NCBI RefSeq assembly: GCF_003443655.1
Contig: NZ_CP031941.1
Location: forward strand, 3,656,501-3,720,500
DNA from: Nostoc sphaeroides
GTDB taxonomy: Bacteria; Cyanobacteriota; Cyanobacteriia; Cyanobacteriales; Nostocaceae
DNA length: 64,000 bases
Reading direction: 5' to 3'
Made by a program: the position numbers and the translations under genes. Positions 9,261 to 19,226 of the stretch are shown here, one piece after another. Within the stretch, counting starts at the first letter, position 1. Each line of letters begins with the position of its first letter. The notes under the pieces were generated by a model. The model saw nothing but the letters and a program-made list of their open reading frames with translations. It was not told where the DNA came from and searched no databases.

Positions 9261-9548
9261 AGGGAACTCCAAAAATAAATTATTCCACATTAAAGTCGTT
9301 GACTGTTGACTGTTGACTGTTGACTGAAAACTCGTGAACCGTCAACGGTCAACAGTGAACAATAGCAAAAGTCGTTGACTGTTGACTGTTGACTGTTGAC
9401 TGAAAACTCGTGAACCGTCAAGGGTCAACAGTGAACAATAGCAAAAGTCGTTGACTGTTGACTGTTGACTGTTGACTGAAAACTCGTGAACCGTCAAGGG
9501 TCAACAGTGAACAATAGCAATGGAATATTTTTTTACTTGGAAGTCCCT
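9261..9548. mobile_element. MITE-like element with a triplicated 76-bp core
   Basis: The ends AGGGAACTCCAAAAAT... and ...TTACTTGGAAGTCCCT are imperfect inverted repeats of about 28 bp. The core, GTTGACT heptamers followed by an inverted GTCAAC segment, occurs three times with a period of exactly 76 bp (starts at 9295, 9371, 9447). A single-core copy with the same ends lies at 48327-48456. No protein is encoded; open frames across it are repeat translations. Confidence 0.75.
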
Positions 9549-9725
9549 CATTTGATCTCTGAGAGAGGAATGCGGGATGTAAAAATTGACTCACAGCCAA
9601 CTACAGGCTCAACTCTAATACCTGCACTGGCAATTTCATCGCCCGTTATTAAATATGCCATAAGGCGATCGCAACCTGTAGCGTTGGTAGTGCGTAACCC
9701 GTCGTAGATATCGCAATTATAGAGC

Positions 9726-9904
9726 GATCGCAGGGTGTGTTAGCGCGAAAGATTTGTAGGTTGGGTTGAACGAAGTAAAACCCAACAAAGCCCTGGAAAT
9801 GTTGGGTTTCGTTCCTCAACCCAACCTACACATTTTTATTTTTTAGCCAAAACCTACGCAGTATTGGATCGCAGGGTGTGTTAGCGCGAAAGCGTAACAC
9901 ACCC
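9726..9904. repeat. Direct 26-bp repeats enclosing a 76-bp hairpin element
   Basis: A 26-bp sequence beginning GATCGCAGGGTGTG occurs at 9726-9751 and again at 9867-9892. At the second copy it forms the left arm of a hairpin (GGGTGTGTTA ... TAACACACCC, to 9904). At the first copy that hairpin is cut and followed at 9755-9830 by an element with inverted ends TGTAGGTTGGGTTGA whose arms contain a further palindrome AACCCAAC. This looks like an insertion or local duplication. Confidence 0.65.
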
Positions 9905-10130
9905 TTTGAACTCCGTTAATGAGTCTTTTATACTCGTGAATGAGTCTTTTATACTCGCCGACGAGTCTTTGATACTCGTGAATGAGTCTTTGAACTCCGT
10001 TAACGAGTCTTTGATACTCGCCGACGAGTCTTTGATACTCGTGAACGAGTCTTTGATACTCGCCGACGAGTCTTTGATACTCGTGAACGAGTCTTTGATA
10101 CTCGCCGACGAGTCTTTGATACTCGTGAAT
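9904..10130. repeat. Array of ten 21-bp units, each a small hairpin
   Basis: Ten 21-bp units beginning GAGTCTTT run without spacers from 9921 to 10130, preceded by a 17-bp partial unit. Most contain CGAGT-CTTTGAT-ACTCG, a 5-bp stem with a 7-nt loop. The last five bases mostly alternate between CCGAC and TGAAC/TGAAT, giving a 42-bp higher-order period. Both strands are open across the array (heptapeptides EYQRLVG/EYQRLVH on minus, NESLILV/DESLILA on plus). I treat it as non-coding because the surrounding frames have no other coding features. Confidence 0.8.
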
Positions 10131-10267
10131 TAATACAGGATAACGATAAGGTTTTTTCATGACATATCCTAGATCACAAAGACGCGATAAATCGCCGTCT
10201 TTACAATAATCAGTCCTTTGTAGAGACGGCAATTTATCGCGTCTCTTGCCTTAACCGAACCGTATTG
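10131..10267. mobile_element. MITE, relative of the 8299-8432 element
   Basis: The right end is TTAACCGAACCGTATTG (10251-10267), the same inverted end as the 8299 element, and the interior has GACGCGATAAATCGCCGTC and its inverted partner at 10220-10244. The left end (AATACAGGATAACGA) is diverged. It sits exactly between the 21-bp array and the truncated reading frame at 10268, whose in-frame TTG at 10265 is provided by the element end. Confidence 0.75.
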
Positions 10268-10630
10268 CCTTATATTGGTAAATTATTCACAGTCTTGAGA
10301 TTTGCCGCACCAATAATTGGCCCTTGGCTAGGTGTGGTAGATCCCAAAGAATATGAAACCCTATTTAAAAATAATTTAGAACTATTTAAAGAACTAGCAG
10401 CAAAATTACCTGAACTCAAAGAATCTGAAGATTTAGAATTAGCAAACAAATTTCCTAAAAGCGAAGATTTAGATCCAGAACGCGCTGATGGTGCTGCTTT
10501 ACGTGCCTTGCGTCAACTTTTAGAAGAAAAAGATCCTCAGCAGCACTGGGGCGGATTAAAGAAAGTCTTGACTCCAGAGGGACATTACCTATGGCTATGC
10601 GAACACCACGCAGCCGAGTATAAACGCTAA
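10268..10630 (+). pseudogene. C-terminal fragment of a larger protein, cut by a MITE
   Basis: The frame encodes about 120 residues (KLFTVLRFAAPIIGPWLGVV ... HWGGLKKVLTPEGHYLWLCE, ending HHAAEYKR) with no start codon other than the TTG in the MITE end. The C-terminal WLCEHHA-type ending resembles the tail of cyanobacterial leucine-rich-repeat/Roc-COR GTPase proteins, but I am not certain of that family. It has no ribosome-binding site and its beginning coincides with the MITE boundary, so it is most likely the remnant of a gene whose 5' part was lost. Confidence 0.45.
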
Positions 10631-10929
10631 CTATTTTAGATTTAAGATTGCAATCTTGAATTGTAGAGACACAATTTATCAACTATTCGTTAAACCTGGA
10701 GCAATGGTTTTGAGAACATTTAAATAGCTCCCAAGACAGAGGAAGCATCTAAAACAATTACTTAGCATTCCAACGTATACTAGTAGCGTATATTTGACTA
10801 GAATTAAGGTGTTATGGCGATTATTATTTGGATACCATAAGCGGTAGGGGTTTACAGAAGTGCGCCCCTACAAAAGACACATCAGTTTAGCTATAAATTA
10901 AAATCTACCATTTTACGGCTATTAGAAAA

Positions 10930-11808
10930 ATGAGGTTTAAAGACTGGGCGACTAGGGTGCTACTAATCTCGCTGATGTTCATGGCTTTAATTGTAGTGCT
11001 GCTAATTGGACGAGCGACAAAATTACAAAATAATCTGACAATATCCCATATATCCAATCCACAGGTTACAGCCTGGAGTCAATATCCCCAAGCCCAATTC
11101 CAATCAGCGAAAGAGCCAGAGAAGAAATCTCAAAATGTTATCAAGTCCCCAGTCAAGATTAACAAGCCTGTAGCAAGGTATGTAACCACTCAAGCTTTTG
11201 CACAGTACAGACCTAATTATCAAGTTGCTTCGGTTGATCCAAGTAACTATGGAGAACGGTATGCCCAAGATGTTAACGGCGTTCTTGTCAACAATCAACC
11301 AATTATCGTCCTCCATGAAACTGGTTATTCTGCTTCCAGCGCTATTAATTTCTTTCAAGTAGCCCATACTGATGAAAGTGTGCAAGCAAGTTACCACGCT
11401 TTAATCAAGTTAGACGGAACGGTGGTTTATCTAGTACCGCCTGAAAACCGGGCTTTTGGTGCAGCTAACTCAGTATTTGAGACTCCAGAGGGAGTGGAAA
11501 CTGTGCAGACTAATCCGAGTTTGCCGGCGTCTGTGAATAATTTTGCTTATCACGTCTCTTTGGAAACACCGCCAGATAGTTATGACGCTAGCAGCCAACA
11601 AACCCATAGCGGCTATACGGAGGCTCAATATAATTCTCTTGCTTGGTTAATTGCTCAAAGTCAAGTCCCAGACCATCGCATTACTACGCACCATTTAGTA
11701 GACCGTTCTGGTAAAAAAGTTGACCCGATAAATTTTGATGGTAATAAATTTCTGAGCTTACTTAATACTTATCGTCAGGTTAGACCAATATATAGAGTGA
11801 GTAAATAA
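10930..11808 (+). CDS. N-acetylmuramoyl-L-alanine amidase (Amidase_2)
   Basis: The 292-residue protein has an N-terminal membrane anchor or uncleaved signal (LLISLMFMALIVVLLIG at about 11-27), a Pro/Gln-rich linker, and from about residue 115 an Amidase_2/PGRP-type domain. Candidate zinc ligands are His in IVLHETGY, His in ITTHHLVD and the nearby Asp of KVDP. Such enzymes cut the amide between MurNAc and the peptide stem of peptidoglycan. It probably acts in the periplasm, in wall remodelling or recycling. The ATG at 10930 follows a 300-bp gene-free gap and it stands alone. Confidence 0.88.
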   Translation: MRFKDWATRVLLISLMFMALIVVLLIGRATKLQNNLTISHISNPQVTAWSQYPQAQFQSAKEPEKKSQNVIKSPVKINKPVARYVTTQAFAQYRPNYQVASVDPSNYGERYAQDVNGVLVNNQPIIVLHETGYSASSAINFFQVAHTDESVQASYHALIKLDGTVVYLVPPENRAFGAANSVFETPEGVETVQTNPSLPASVNNFAYHVSLETPPDSYDASSQQTHSGYTEAQYNSLAWLIAQSQVPDHRITTHHLVDRSGKKVDPINFDGNKFLSLLNTYRQVRPIYRVSK

Positions 11809-11922
11809 TTTATAGCGGTTCCCATTCAGATGGGGTATAACATTACATCACGAGGTGTAGGGCACGGCAGTGACCATTGGTGTCAACTTAAGCTAAAAGT
11901 AGCTTAACTGTTAGCTGACTCG

Positions 11923-12085
11923 CCCGCCTCGAACTAAAGTTCAAGGCTCATAGCTAAAGTCTACTAAAGTAGACTAAAGATTTTTAGGAATATAGGACTT
12001 ACGCAAAAAACCTCTCCCTGCCTTGAACTAAAGTTCAAGTCTGTCCCTCTCCGATTCGGTGAGGGACAGGTTTTGCATAGTAAAA
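11923..12085. repeat. Nested-palindrome repeat (CCCGCC family), incomplete copy
   Basis: CCCGCC is followed by an inverted GAACT-AA-AGTTC core, the linker GGCTCATAGCTAAAGT, and a second palindrome AGTCTACT-AA-AGTAGACT. Further on come a GGACTTACGCA end (11996-12006), another GAACT-AA-AGTTC core and a GTCCCTCTCCGATTCGGTGAGGGAC hairpin split around 12045-12070. The same linkers recur with other cores at 23282-23450 and 42006-42130. Confidence 0.7.
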
Positions 12086-12111
12086 CCTTCTTAGAGGTAT
12101 ATTGAAGCAAG

Positions 12112-13785
12112 CTATTTGCTAAAGCTATAAATTTGCTGCGTCTCTAGGCGATCGCTAATCGATGAAGGCAGTGTACCATCCGAAAATGTCTGTCGATCCA
12201 GTTGGACTTGTAAATTACTCAAGGGATCGCAACCAGAAGAAATCAGAAATTCTATTTTCTGGATGTAAGGTAAAGTTGCGAGGTTATCTAGAATTTGGAA
12301 GATAGCCTGTATATAAGGATGACCACTTTGTTGATACCAATCACAGGTAGCAACTTTTGGCTGATCAAAACCCAAGTGTACTGTTAAAGATGGCTCGTCA
12401 AATATTGCGATCGCTAATGGACGCGCTTCTTCCTGCAACAATAAATCATTAGTTTTCGCTAAGTGTCGCAGTTTCTCTAGGCGTTCATAACGTTCCGTCA
12501 CAGCTTCCGGGTCATCTTGCCAATGAATTGCTACTGTTACTAGATAAGTCTGTAACAACATGTGACCCAGCTTTTTCGCCTTTGTTGCCAGGTAATAAGA
12601 ATTGTAGTCATTGGCCTCAATTAACAATGGAACGCGATCGACTACTTCCATCCCATAGCCCTTAACTCCAGCAATTTTACGGGGATTATTGGTAATCAAA
12701 CGTATTTTTTTGATGCCCAAATCCATGAGCATTTGTGCCCCCATGCCGTAATCTCGCAAGTCGGCGGGAAATCCTAAACGCTCATTTGCTTCTACTGTAT
12801 CCAGTCCCATATCCTGCAATGAGTAGGCTTTCAGCTTGTTAATCAAGCCGATTCCCCGTCCTTCTTGGCGCAGGTATACAACTACACCTTGACCGGCGGC
12901 CTCAATCATTTTCAGTGCAGCTTGTAACTGCATCCGACAGTCGCAACGCAAGGAACCCAAAGCATCACCAGTTAAGCATTCTGAGTGCATCCGCACCATT
13001 ACCGGCTCATCTTTAAAGTTCGCTGGATCGCCCTTGACAATTGCAACGTGTTCTGTATTATCCAGGGTGTGGCGATAGGCGTAAATTTCAAACTGACCAA
13101 ATTGACTAGGCAGCTTAGTAATTACCTCACGATACACGAGGCGATCGTGCTGTAGCCGATAACTGATTAAATCGGCAATACTAATGATTTTTAAATTGTG
13201 GCGTTTCGCATATTCGACTAACTGCTGCAACCGCGCCATTGAACCATCGGAGTTTTGAATTTCACAAATTACTCCTGCTGGGTATAGCCCTGCGAGTCGA
13301 GCTAAGTCCACAGCTGCTTCGGTATGTCCTGCGCGTTTGAGTACGCCTCCAGCTTTAGCCCGAATCGGGAAAATATGACCAGGACGACGTAAATCGGTAG
13401 GTTTTGTCGCTGGGTTGAGAGTAACTTGAATAGTGCGGGCGCGGTCTTCTGCTGAGATGCCTGTGGTTACACCCAATTCTGGGCCAGCATCAATGCTAAC
13501 AGTGAAGGCAGTTTGGTTAGTATCTGTAATGTTGCTTACCATCAAGGGTAAGTCTAGCTCGTCTAAGCGATCGCCTGTCATTGCCAAACAAATCAGCCCT
13601 CTAGCTTCCACCGCCATGAAATTAATCGTGTCGGGTGTGGCAAATTGGGCGGCACAAATTAAGTCGCCTTCATTTTCTCTATTTTCATCATCTACCACCA
13701 CAATGACGCGACCAGCTTTTAGGTCTGCTAAAGCGCCATCTATCGAATCAAATTTAAAAGCTTGGTTAGTATTAGGCTGTGACAC
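12112..13785 (-). CDS. ribBA: Bifunctional 3,4-DHBP synthase / GTP cyclohydrolase II
   Basis: From the GTG at 13785 the protein has 557 residues. The N-terminal DHBP synthase domain has [12 protein letters not shown] and [12 protein letters not shown]. The GTP cyclohydrolase II domain has the zinc-binding Cys set HSECLTGD ... LRCDC and the catalytic stretch RQEGRGIGL, then [10 protein letters not shown] and [10 protein letters not shown]-terminal extension of about 140 residues beyond the usual RibBA end is also seen in cyanobacterial relatives. The enzyme makes both precursors of riboflavin, from ribulose 5-phosphate and GTP. A TTG at 13824 would add 13 residues, but the sequence from SQPNTNQ onward matches what I recall of the family start. 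Monocistronic. Confidence 0.96.
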   Translation of the reverse strand: MSQPNTNQAFKFDSIDGALADLKAGRVIVVVDDENRENEGDLICAAQFATPDTINFMAVEARGLICLAMTGDRLDELDLPLMVSNITDTNQTAFTVSIDAGPELGVTTGISAEDRARTIQVTLNPATKPTDLRRPGHIFPIRAKAGGVLKRAGHTEAAVDLARLAGLYPAGVICEIQNSDGSMARLQQLVEYAKRHNLKIISIADLISYRLQHDRLVYREVITKLPSQFGQFEIYAYRHTLDNTEHVAIVKGDPANFKDEPVMVRMHSECLTGDALGSLRCDCRMQLQAALKMIEAAGQGVVVYLRQEGRGIGLINKLKAYSLQDMGLDTVEANERLGFPADLRDYGMGAQMLMDLGIKKIRLITNNPRKIAGVKGYGMEVVDRVPLLIEANDYNSYYLATKAKKLGHMLLQTYLVTVAIHWQDDPEAVTERYERLEKLRHLAKTNDLLLQEEARPLAIAIFDEPSLTVHLGFDQPKVATCDWYQQSGHPYIQAIFQILDNLATLPYIQKIEFLISSGCDPLSNLQVQLDRQTFSDGTLPSSISDRLETQQIYSFSK

Positions 13786-14151
13786 AGAAAAATTTCCAGC
13801 TACCAACGTAAATTTTTTTAACAATTTCTTCTTTTAGATTGTAGCTCCTTTATAAGGCAGAGAAGTAGACTAGCAATGATTTGATAAAGTGGGAACAATT
13901 TTTGCCATTATGCAGCGACAGTAAAAGATGAGGGGTATAAGGAGGATGAGGAGGATGAGGGGGATGAAGAATTTACTTCCTTTGCTCCCTCATCCGCGTC
14001 ATCTCCCCCTGCTCCCCATCTCCCTCATCTCCCTCATCCCACTCATCCCTCATCTCCCCGTTTAGGGCGTTTTGTACGCTGTGCGTCTAGTCGCTGATAT
14101 TGTTGATAGCTGATAACGAATTCACCATTCATGGGATAAGGATTTCAGATC
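13786..14151. other. Gap between ribBA and argC with low-complexity GAGGAT/CTCATC tracts
   Basis: Between about 13928 and 14058 there is a purine-rich GAGGATGAG tract followed by a pyrimidine-rich CTCATCTCCC tract, a degenerate inverted low-complexity block. No gene or clear promoter is visible. Confidence 0.6.
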
Positions 14152-15210
14152 ATGGGCAAATTTAGACGCGTACCCGTTGGGATTGTTGGCGCGTCGGGCT
14201 ATGGCGGAGTACAGTTAGTACGGCTACTGATGGATCATCCAGAAGTCGAACTGGTTTATTTAGGCGGTGAGAGCAGTATCGGGAAATCCTTCGGGGATCT
14301 CTACCCGCATCTGGCTCATGCAGCTAACCTGCCAATAGAAGCAGTAGAACCAGAAATAATTGCTCATCGCTGTGAAGTAGTTTTCCTGTCTTTACCAAAT
14401 GGTCTAGCTTGCCAAATCGCGCCCAAACTGTTGGAAAAAGGATGTAAAGTACTAGATTTGAGTGCAGACTATCGGTTTAGGAATTTGACAACTTATACAA
14501 ATTGGTATGGCATTGAGAGAAGCGATCGCACAATTGCAGCTACAGCAGTTTATGGATTACCAGAACTTTATCGCGATCGCATTGCCGAAGCTCAACTCGT
14601 TGGCTGTCCTGGTTCCTATCCCACCGCTAGCCTCCTTGCACTTTCGCCACTCTTAAAGCAAGGTTTAATCCTGCCAGAAACAGCTATTATCGATGCCAAG
14701 TCTGGTACATCTAGCAGTGGACGCCAACCTCAAACTAATTTATTACTAGCTGAAGCAGATAATTCCATCGCAGCTTACAATATCGGCCGTCACCGTCATA
14801 CCCCAGAAATTGAGCAAATTTGCAGTGACTTAGCTGGTCACGAACTCATGATCCAATTTACACCCCACCTTATCCCAATGGTACGCGGTATTTTGGCAAC
14901 GGTATATGCTACAATGAGCGATCCTGGTCTAGTGCGAGATGATTTAATCACGATTTTCTCAGCCTTCTACCGCAACTGTCCTTGGGTAAGAGTCTGCGGT
15001 AGCGGCGTTTACCCCCAGACCAAATGGGCAAGTGGTAGTAATCTTTGTTATATCGGTGTAGAAGTTGACCCGCGCACAGGTCGCGTGATTGTCATGTCAG
15101 CAATTGACAATCTAATTAAAGGACAGGCAGGCCAAGCGATTCAGTGTCTAAACCTAATGATGGGCTGGGATGAAACTTTGGGGTTGCCCAAGTTGGGGTT
15201 TTATCCTTAA
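14152..15210 (+). CDS. argC: N-acetyl-gamma-glutamyl-phosphate reductase with Ser at the catalytic Cys position
   Basis: The 352-residue protein is a full-length ArgC. The NADP-binding start is [11 protein letters not shown], and further markers are [27 protein letters not shown] and [10 protein letters not shown]. ArgC reduces N-acetylglutamyl phosphate to the semialdehyde in arginine synthesis through a thioester on a Cys in the motif P-G-C-[FY]-x-T. Here that motif reads [10 protein letters not shown], so the nucleophile codon is TCC (Ser) rather than TGC. The rest of the protein shows no decay, frame break or stop. Either the enzyme is impaired, another ArgC exists in the genome, or the base is a sequencing error. 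Confidence 0.93.
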   Translation: MGKFRRVPVGIVGASGYGGVQLVRLLMDHPEVELVYLGGESSIGKSFGDLYPHLAHAANLPIEAVEPEIIAHRCEVVFLSLPNGLACQIAPKLLEKGCKVLDLSADYRFRNLTTYTNWYGIERSDRTIAATAVYGLPELYRDRIAEAQLVGCPGSYPTASLLALSPLLKQGLILPETAIIDAKSGTSSSGRQPQTNLLLAEADNSIAAYNIGRHRHTPEIEQICSDLAGHELMIQFTPHLIPMVRGILATVYATMSDPGLVRDDLITIFSAFYRNCPWVRVCGSGVYPQTKWASGSNLCYIGVEVDPRTGRVIVMSAIDNLIKGQAGQAIQCLNLMMGWDETLGLPKLGFYP

Positions 15211-15293
15211 ATCAGTTAGGAGTTAGGAGTGATGAATTATAAATTAAAATTCCTAACTCCTAACTCCTAACTCCTAACTCTTAACTCTTAACT
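15211..15293. repeat. Heptamer STRR between argC and eno (TAGGAGT/CTCCTAA)
   Basis: A short TTAGGAGT run is followed by about eight CTCCTAA/CTCTTAA 7-bp units (15250-15293), so the two parts are inverted relative to each other and can pair. It lies between convergent genes and may serve as a hairpin at both transcript ends. Confidence 0.75.
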
Positions 15294-16919
<1,626 letters not shown>

Positions 16920-18317
16920 ATGATCATAGGTAAAATCCTGGCTGGGCGCTACGAAATTATCAGCAAACTGGGAGAAGGTGGTTTTGGGACTACTTACCTA
17001 GCTATTGATAGGAAATTGCCCGATCAAGACCAGTGTGTTGTGAAACACTTCTCCCCTAAAGGTACAGATTTAAATACTTTGTTCCATGCCCGACGGCTAT
17101 TTGAAACCGAAGCTAAAGTACTCAATCGCTTAGGAAATCACGACCGGGTTCCACGCTTGTTGGCGCATTTTGAAGAAGACCAAAACTTTTATTTAGTTCA
17201 AGAATTTATTCCAGGATATGACTTGAGTCATGAAATTAATCTAAACAAGCAATGGAGTCAGGAGAAGGTAATTGCTTTGTTACAGGATATTTTAGAGGCA
17301 TTAGAGTTCGTCCATCAGAATAATGTTATCCACCGAGATATTAAGCCCTCGAATTTAATGCGGCGTCAACAGGATGGGAAGATCGTTCTGATTGATTTTG
17401 GAGCAGTCAAACAAATCGGTTCTCAGACAGTGAATGCTCAAGGACAAATGATAGCAACAGTTGTAGTTGGCACACCTGGTTATATACCCAGCGAACAAAA
17501 TCAAGGTCAGCCCAGGTTATGTAGTGATATTTATGCAGTTGGAATCATTGGTATTGAAGCCCTGACGAATTTAAATCCTATGCAGTTACCAAGAGATAAT
17601 TTGACAGGTGAAATTATCTGGCGGGATCAGGCACAGGTTAGCCAACAGTTCGCAGAAATTATAGACAAGATGCTCAAGTATGACTTTCGACAGAGATATC
17701 AATCGGCAACAGAAGTGTTGCAAGCACTAGGACAATTGACACCTGCTAATCGTCTTGGAAAACCACTTTTGCAGAGGGCTATTATTGGTTTGGGAATTGC
17801 TACTATAGCTACTGTTATTGCCTTTTTGTTTATCATCATACTGCGTAACAATAGCCTGGATATCTATAATAATCCCGTTTATGGAATCAGTATCAAATAT
17901 CCCCCATCTTGGGAAAAAACTGTAGCTCCAGACCGCATTACTGGCAATTTAGTTAAATTCATTTCGCCCAAAGAAGGTAATGCAGATAACTATTTAGAAA
18001 ATCTTAATTTAATTGTTCAAGATTTTCCAGAAGCTCAAAAAGAACTAGAAGAATTTACTAAATCTTATTTGGATGAAATAAAACAGTCTTATCCAAATAT
18101 TAAAATTAGTGAAGAGGGTAAAAGTCAACTATCAAATAGACCTGCCTATCAAGTTGTTTACAGTTTTGAAGAAGATGGAATCAATATTAAACGCTTGCAA
18201 GTTTGGATGGTGAAAAATAATAAAGTATATATAATAACTTACACAGCAGATGTAGCTAAATATTCTGAATATTTCCCAACAGCACAAACAATGATTAATT
18301 CCTTTGAAATTAATTAG
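16920..18317 (+). CDS. Membrane Ser/Thr protein kinase with PsbP-like C-terminal domain
   Basis: From the ATG at 16920 the product has 465 residues. Residues about 10-280 are a Hanks-type kinase: GEGGFGTTYLA loop, Lys in CVVKHFS, catalytic HRDIKPSN, DFGAVK and GTPGYIPSEQ. A single transmembrane helix follows (AIIGLGIATIATVIAFLFIIIL, about 288-309). The C-terminal 150 residues begin with YGISIKYPPSWEK and resemble PsbP-like/DUF1795 domains, here outside the cytoplasm. This is the layout of a receptor kinase with an extracytoplasmic sensor. The upstream frame to 16791 adds no domain. It precedes the COP23 and protease-TPR genes, but gaps of about 315 and 70 bp leave co-transcription open. Confidence 0.92.
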   Translation: MIIGKILAGRYEIISKLGEGGFGTTYLAIDRKLPDQDQCVVKHFSPKGTDLNTLFHARRLFETEAKVLNRLGNHDRVPRLLAHFEEDQNFYLVQEFIPGYDLSHEINLNKQWSQEKVIALLQDILEALEFVHQNNVIHRDIKPSNLMRRQQDGKIVLIDFGAVKQIGSQTVNAQGQMIATVVVGTPGYIPSEQNQGQPRLCSDIYAVGIIGIEALTNLNPMQLPRDNLTGEIIWRDQAQVSQQFAEIIDKMLKYDFRQRYQSATEVLQALGQLTPANRLGKPLLQRAIIGLGIATIATVIAFLFIIILRNNSLDIYNNPVYGISIKYPPSWEKTVAPDRITGNLVKFISPKEGNADNYLENLNLIVQDFPEAQKELEEFTKSYLDEIKQSYPNIKISEEGKSQLSNRPAYQVVYSFEEDGINIKRLQVWMVKNNKVYIITYTADVAKYSEYFPTAQTMINSFEIN

Positions 18318-18449
18318 TAAGTAAATGAGGACTTAAATAATCTCAATCAGCAAATATACATTATTTCTTTGTTCATAGTGCTTAAAAGCCATTATCTGCT
18401 GGCAAAAATTGCTTAATCAGTTATCAATAATCTTTCACTGATATTTGAG

Positions 18450-18486
18450 AAACTCGACTACATACAAAAGTTGAGTTTATTTCTCA
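18450..18486 (+). terminator. Possible terminator after the kinase gene
   Basis: AAACTCGACT (18450-18459) pairs with AGTTGAGTTT (18469-18478) as a 10-bp stem with one G-U pair, followed by ATTTCTC. The U-tract is weak. Confidence 0.35.
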
Positions 18487-18632
18487 GATTAATGTTTGAT
18501 AAATAATTAACTCATTTTAGTGGGTTATACCTAAATCAATCTTTACATTACTTTAAAATGTAATATGGTTGTCATTCTGTGGTAAATACATAGTATCTAT
18601 ACTTTCATCATCTTTAGTGAGAACTACCAACG

Positions 18633-19154
18633 ATGAAACCACAGTTATTTTTGCAAGTACTGACGGCAGGTACAATTGTTCTGAGTAGTATTGCTACTAT
18701 CAGTCCACCCAGTTTGGCTCAATCTCAAACTTACTTTTGTGAAAGAAGTGATGATGGTGTATGGACTACATACGCCAAAAACTACAACAATAAGAAGATT
18801 CCGGTCATTCGCTGGGTTAAAACGTTAGGAAACTATACTCCAAAAGTACGGTGTCAAGAGGTATCTTCCAGATTTCAAAATGCCTATGGTAAAGGTATTT
18901 TGAACTACCTGACATCTGGTATTTATACTAATGGTCAAGCAGTTATATGTGCGGCTAGTCAATACGGTGGGCCTTGTAGTCAATTACTATTCACACTTAA
19001 GTCGCATCGGGACGCGAGTTCAGTACTGCAAAACCTTGTAGAAATTGGTTATCGCGCTCGCGGGCCCCTTCTTCAATCTGAAGATGCTTCTTCTCAAATA
19101 TACATTGATATGAGTAAATTACTGAACGAAAAAGCAGCACAGGTAGGAAATTAA
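18633..19154 (+). CDS. COP23-domain secreted protein
   Basis: The 173-residue protein has a clear signal peptide ending near SLAQS (residue 30). The mature part begins YFCERSDDGVWTTYA and matches the COP23 domain, named after a circadian-oscillating membrane protein of cyanobacteria. It has several Cys residues (in YFCER, RCQEV, VICAA, GPCSQ) that could form disulfides in the periplasm. Its function is not established. It lies 72 bp upstream of the secreted protease-TPR gene on the same strand; COP23 proteins often neighbour such secreted TPR/protease proteins in cyanobacteria, as I recall. Confidence 0.8.
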   Translation: MKPQLFLQVLTAGTIVLSSIATISPPSLAQSQTYFCERSDDGVWTTYAKNYNNKKIPVIRWVKTLGNYTPKVRCQEVSSRFQNAYGKGILNYLTSGIYTNGQAVICAASQYGGPCSQLLFTLKSHRDASSVLQNLVEIGYRARGPLLQSEDASSQIYIDMSKLLNEKAAQVGN

Positions 19155-19226
19155 TACCAATTTTGATAGGTAGTGGGATGCTCGTTAAACATATTTGTAT
19201 AGAGATTTTCAAGCGGTAAAAGCAAC

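Noticed and set aside
9486..9707. 73-codon plus-strand frame after the triplicated MITE
   Set aside because: Starts inside the MITE core and matches no family; composition gives no coding support.
9843..10232. Minus-strand frame of 129 codons with EYQRLVG/EYQRLVH heptapeptides
   Set aside because: It is the 21-bp array plus MITE and hairpin repeat read through; start region lies in the MITE. Kept only as a repeat, with coding potential noted.
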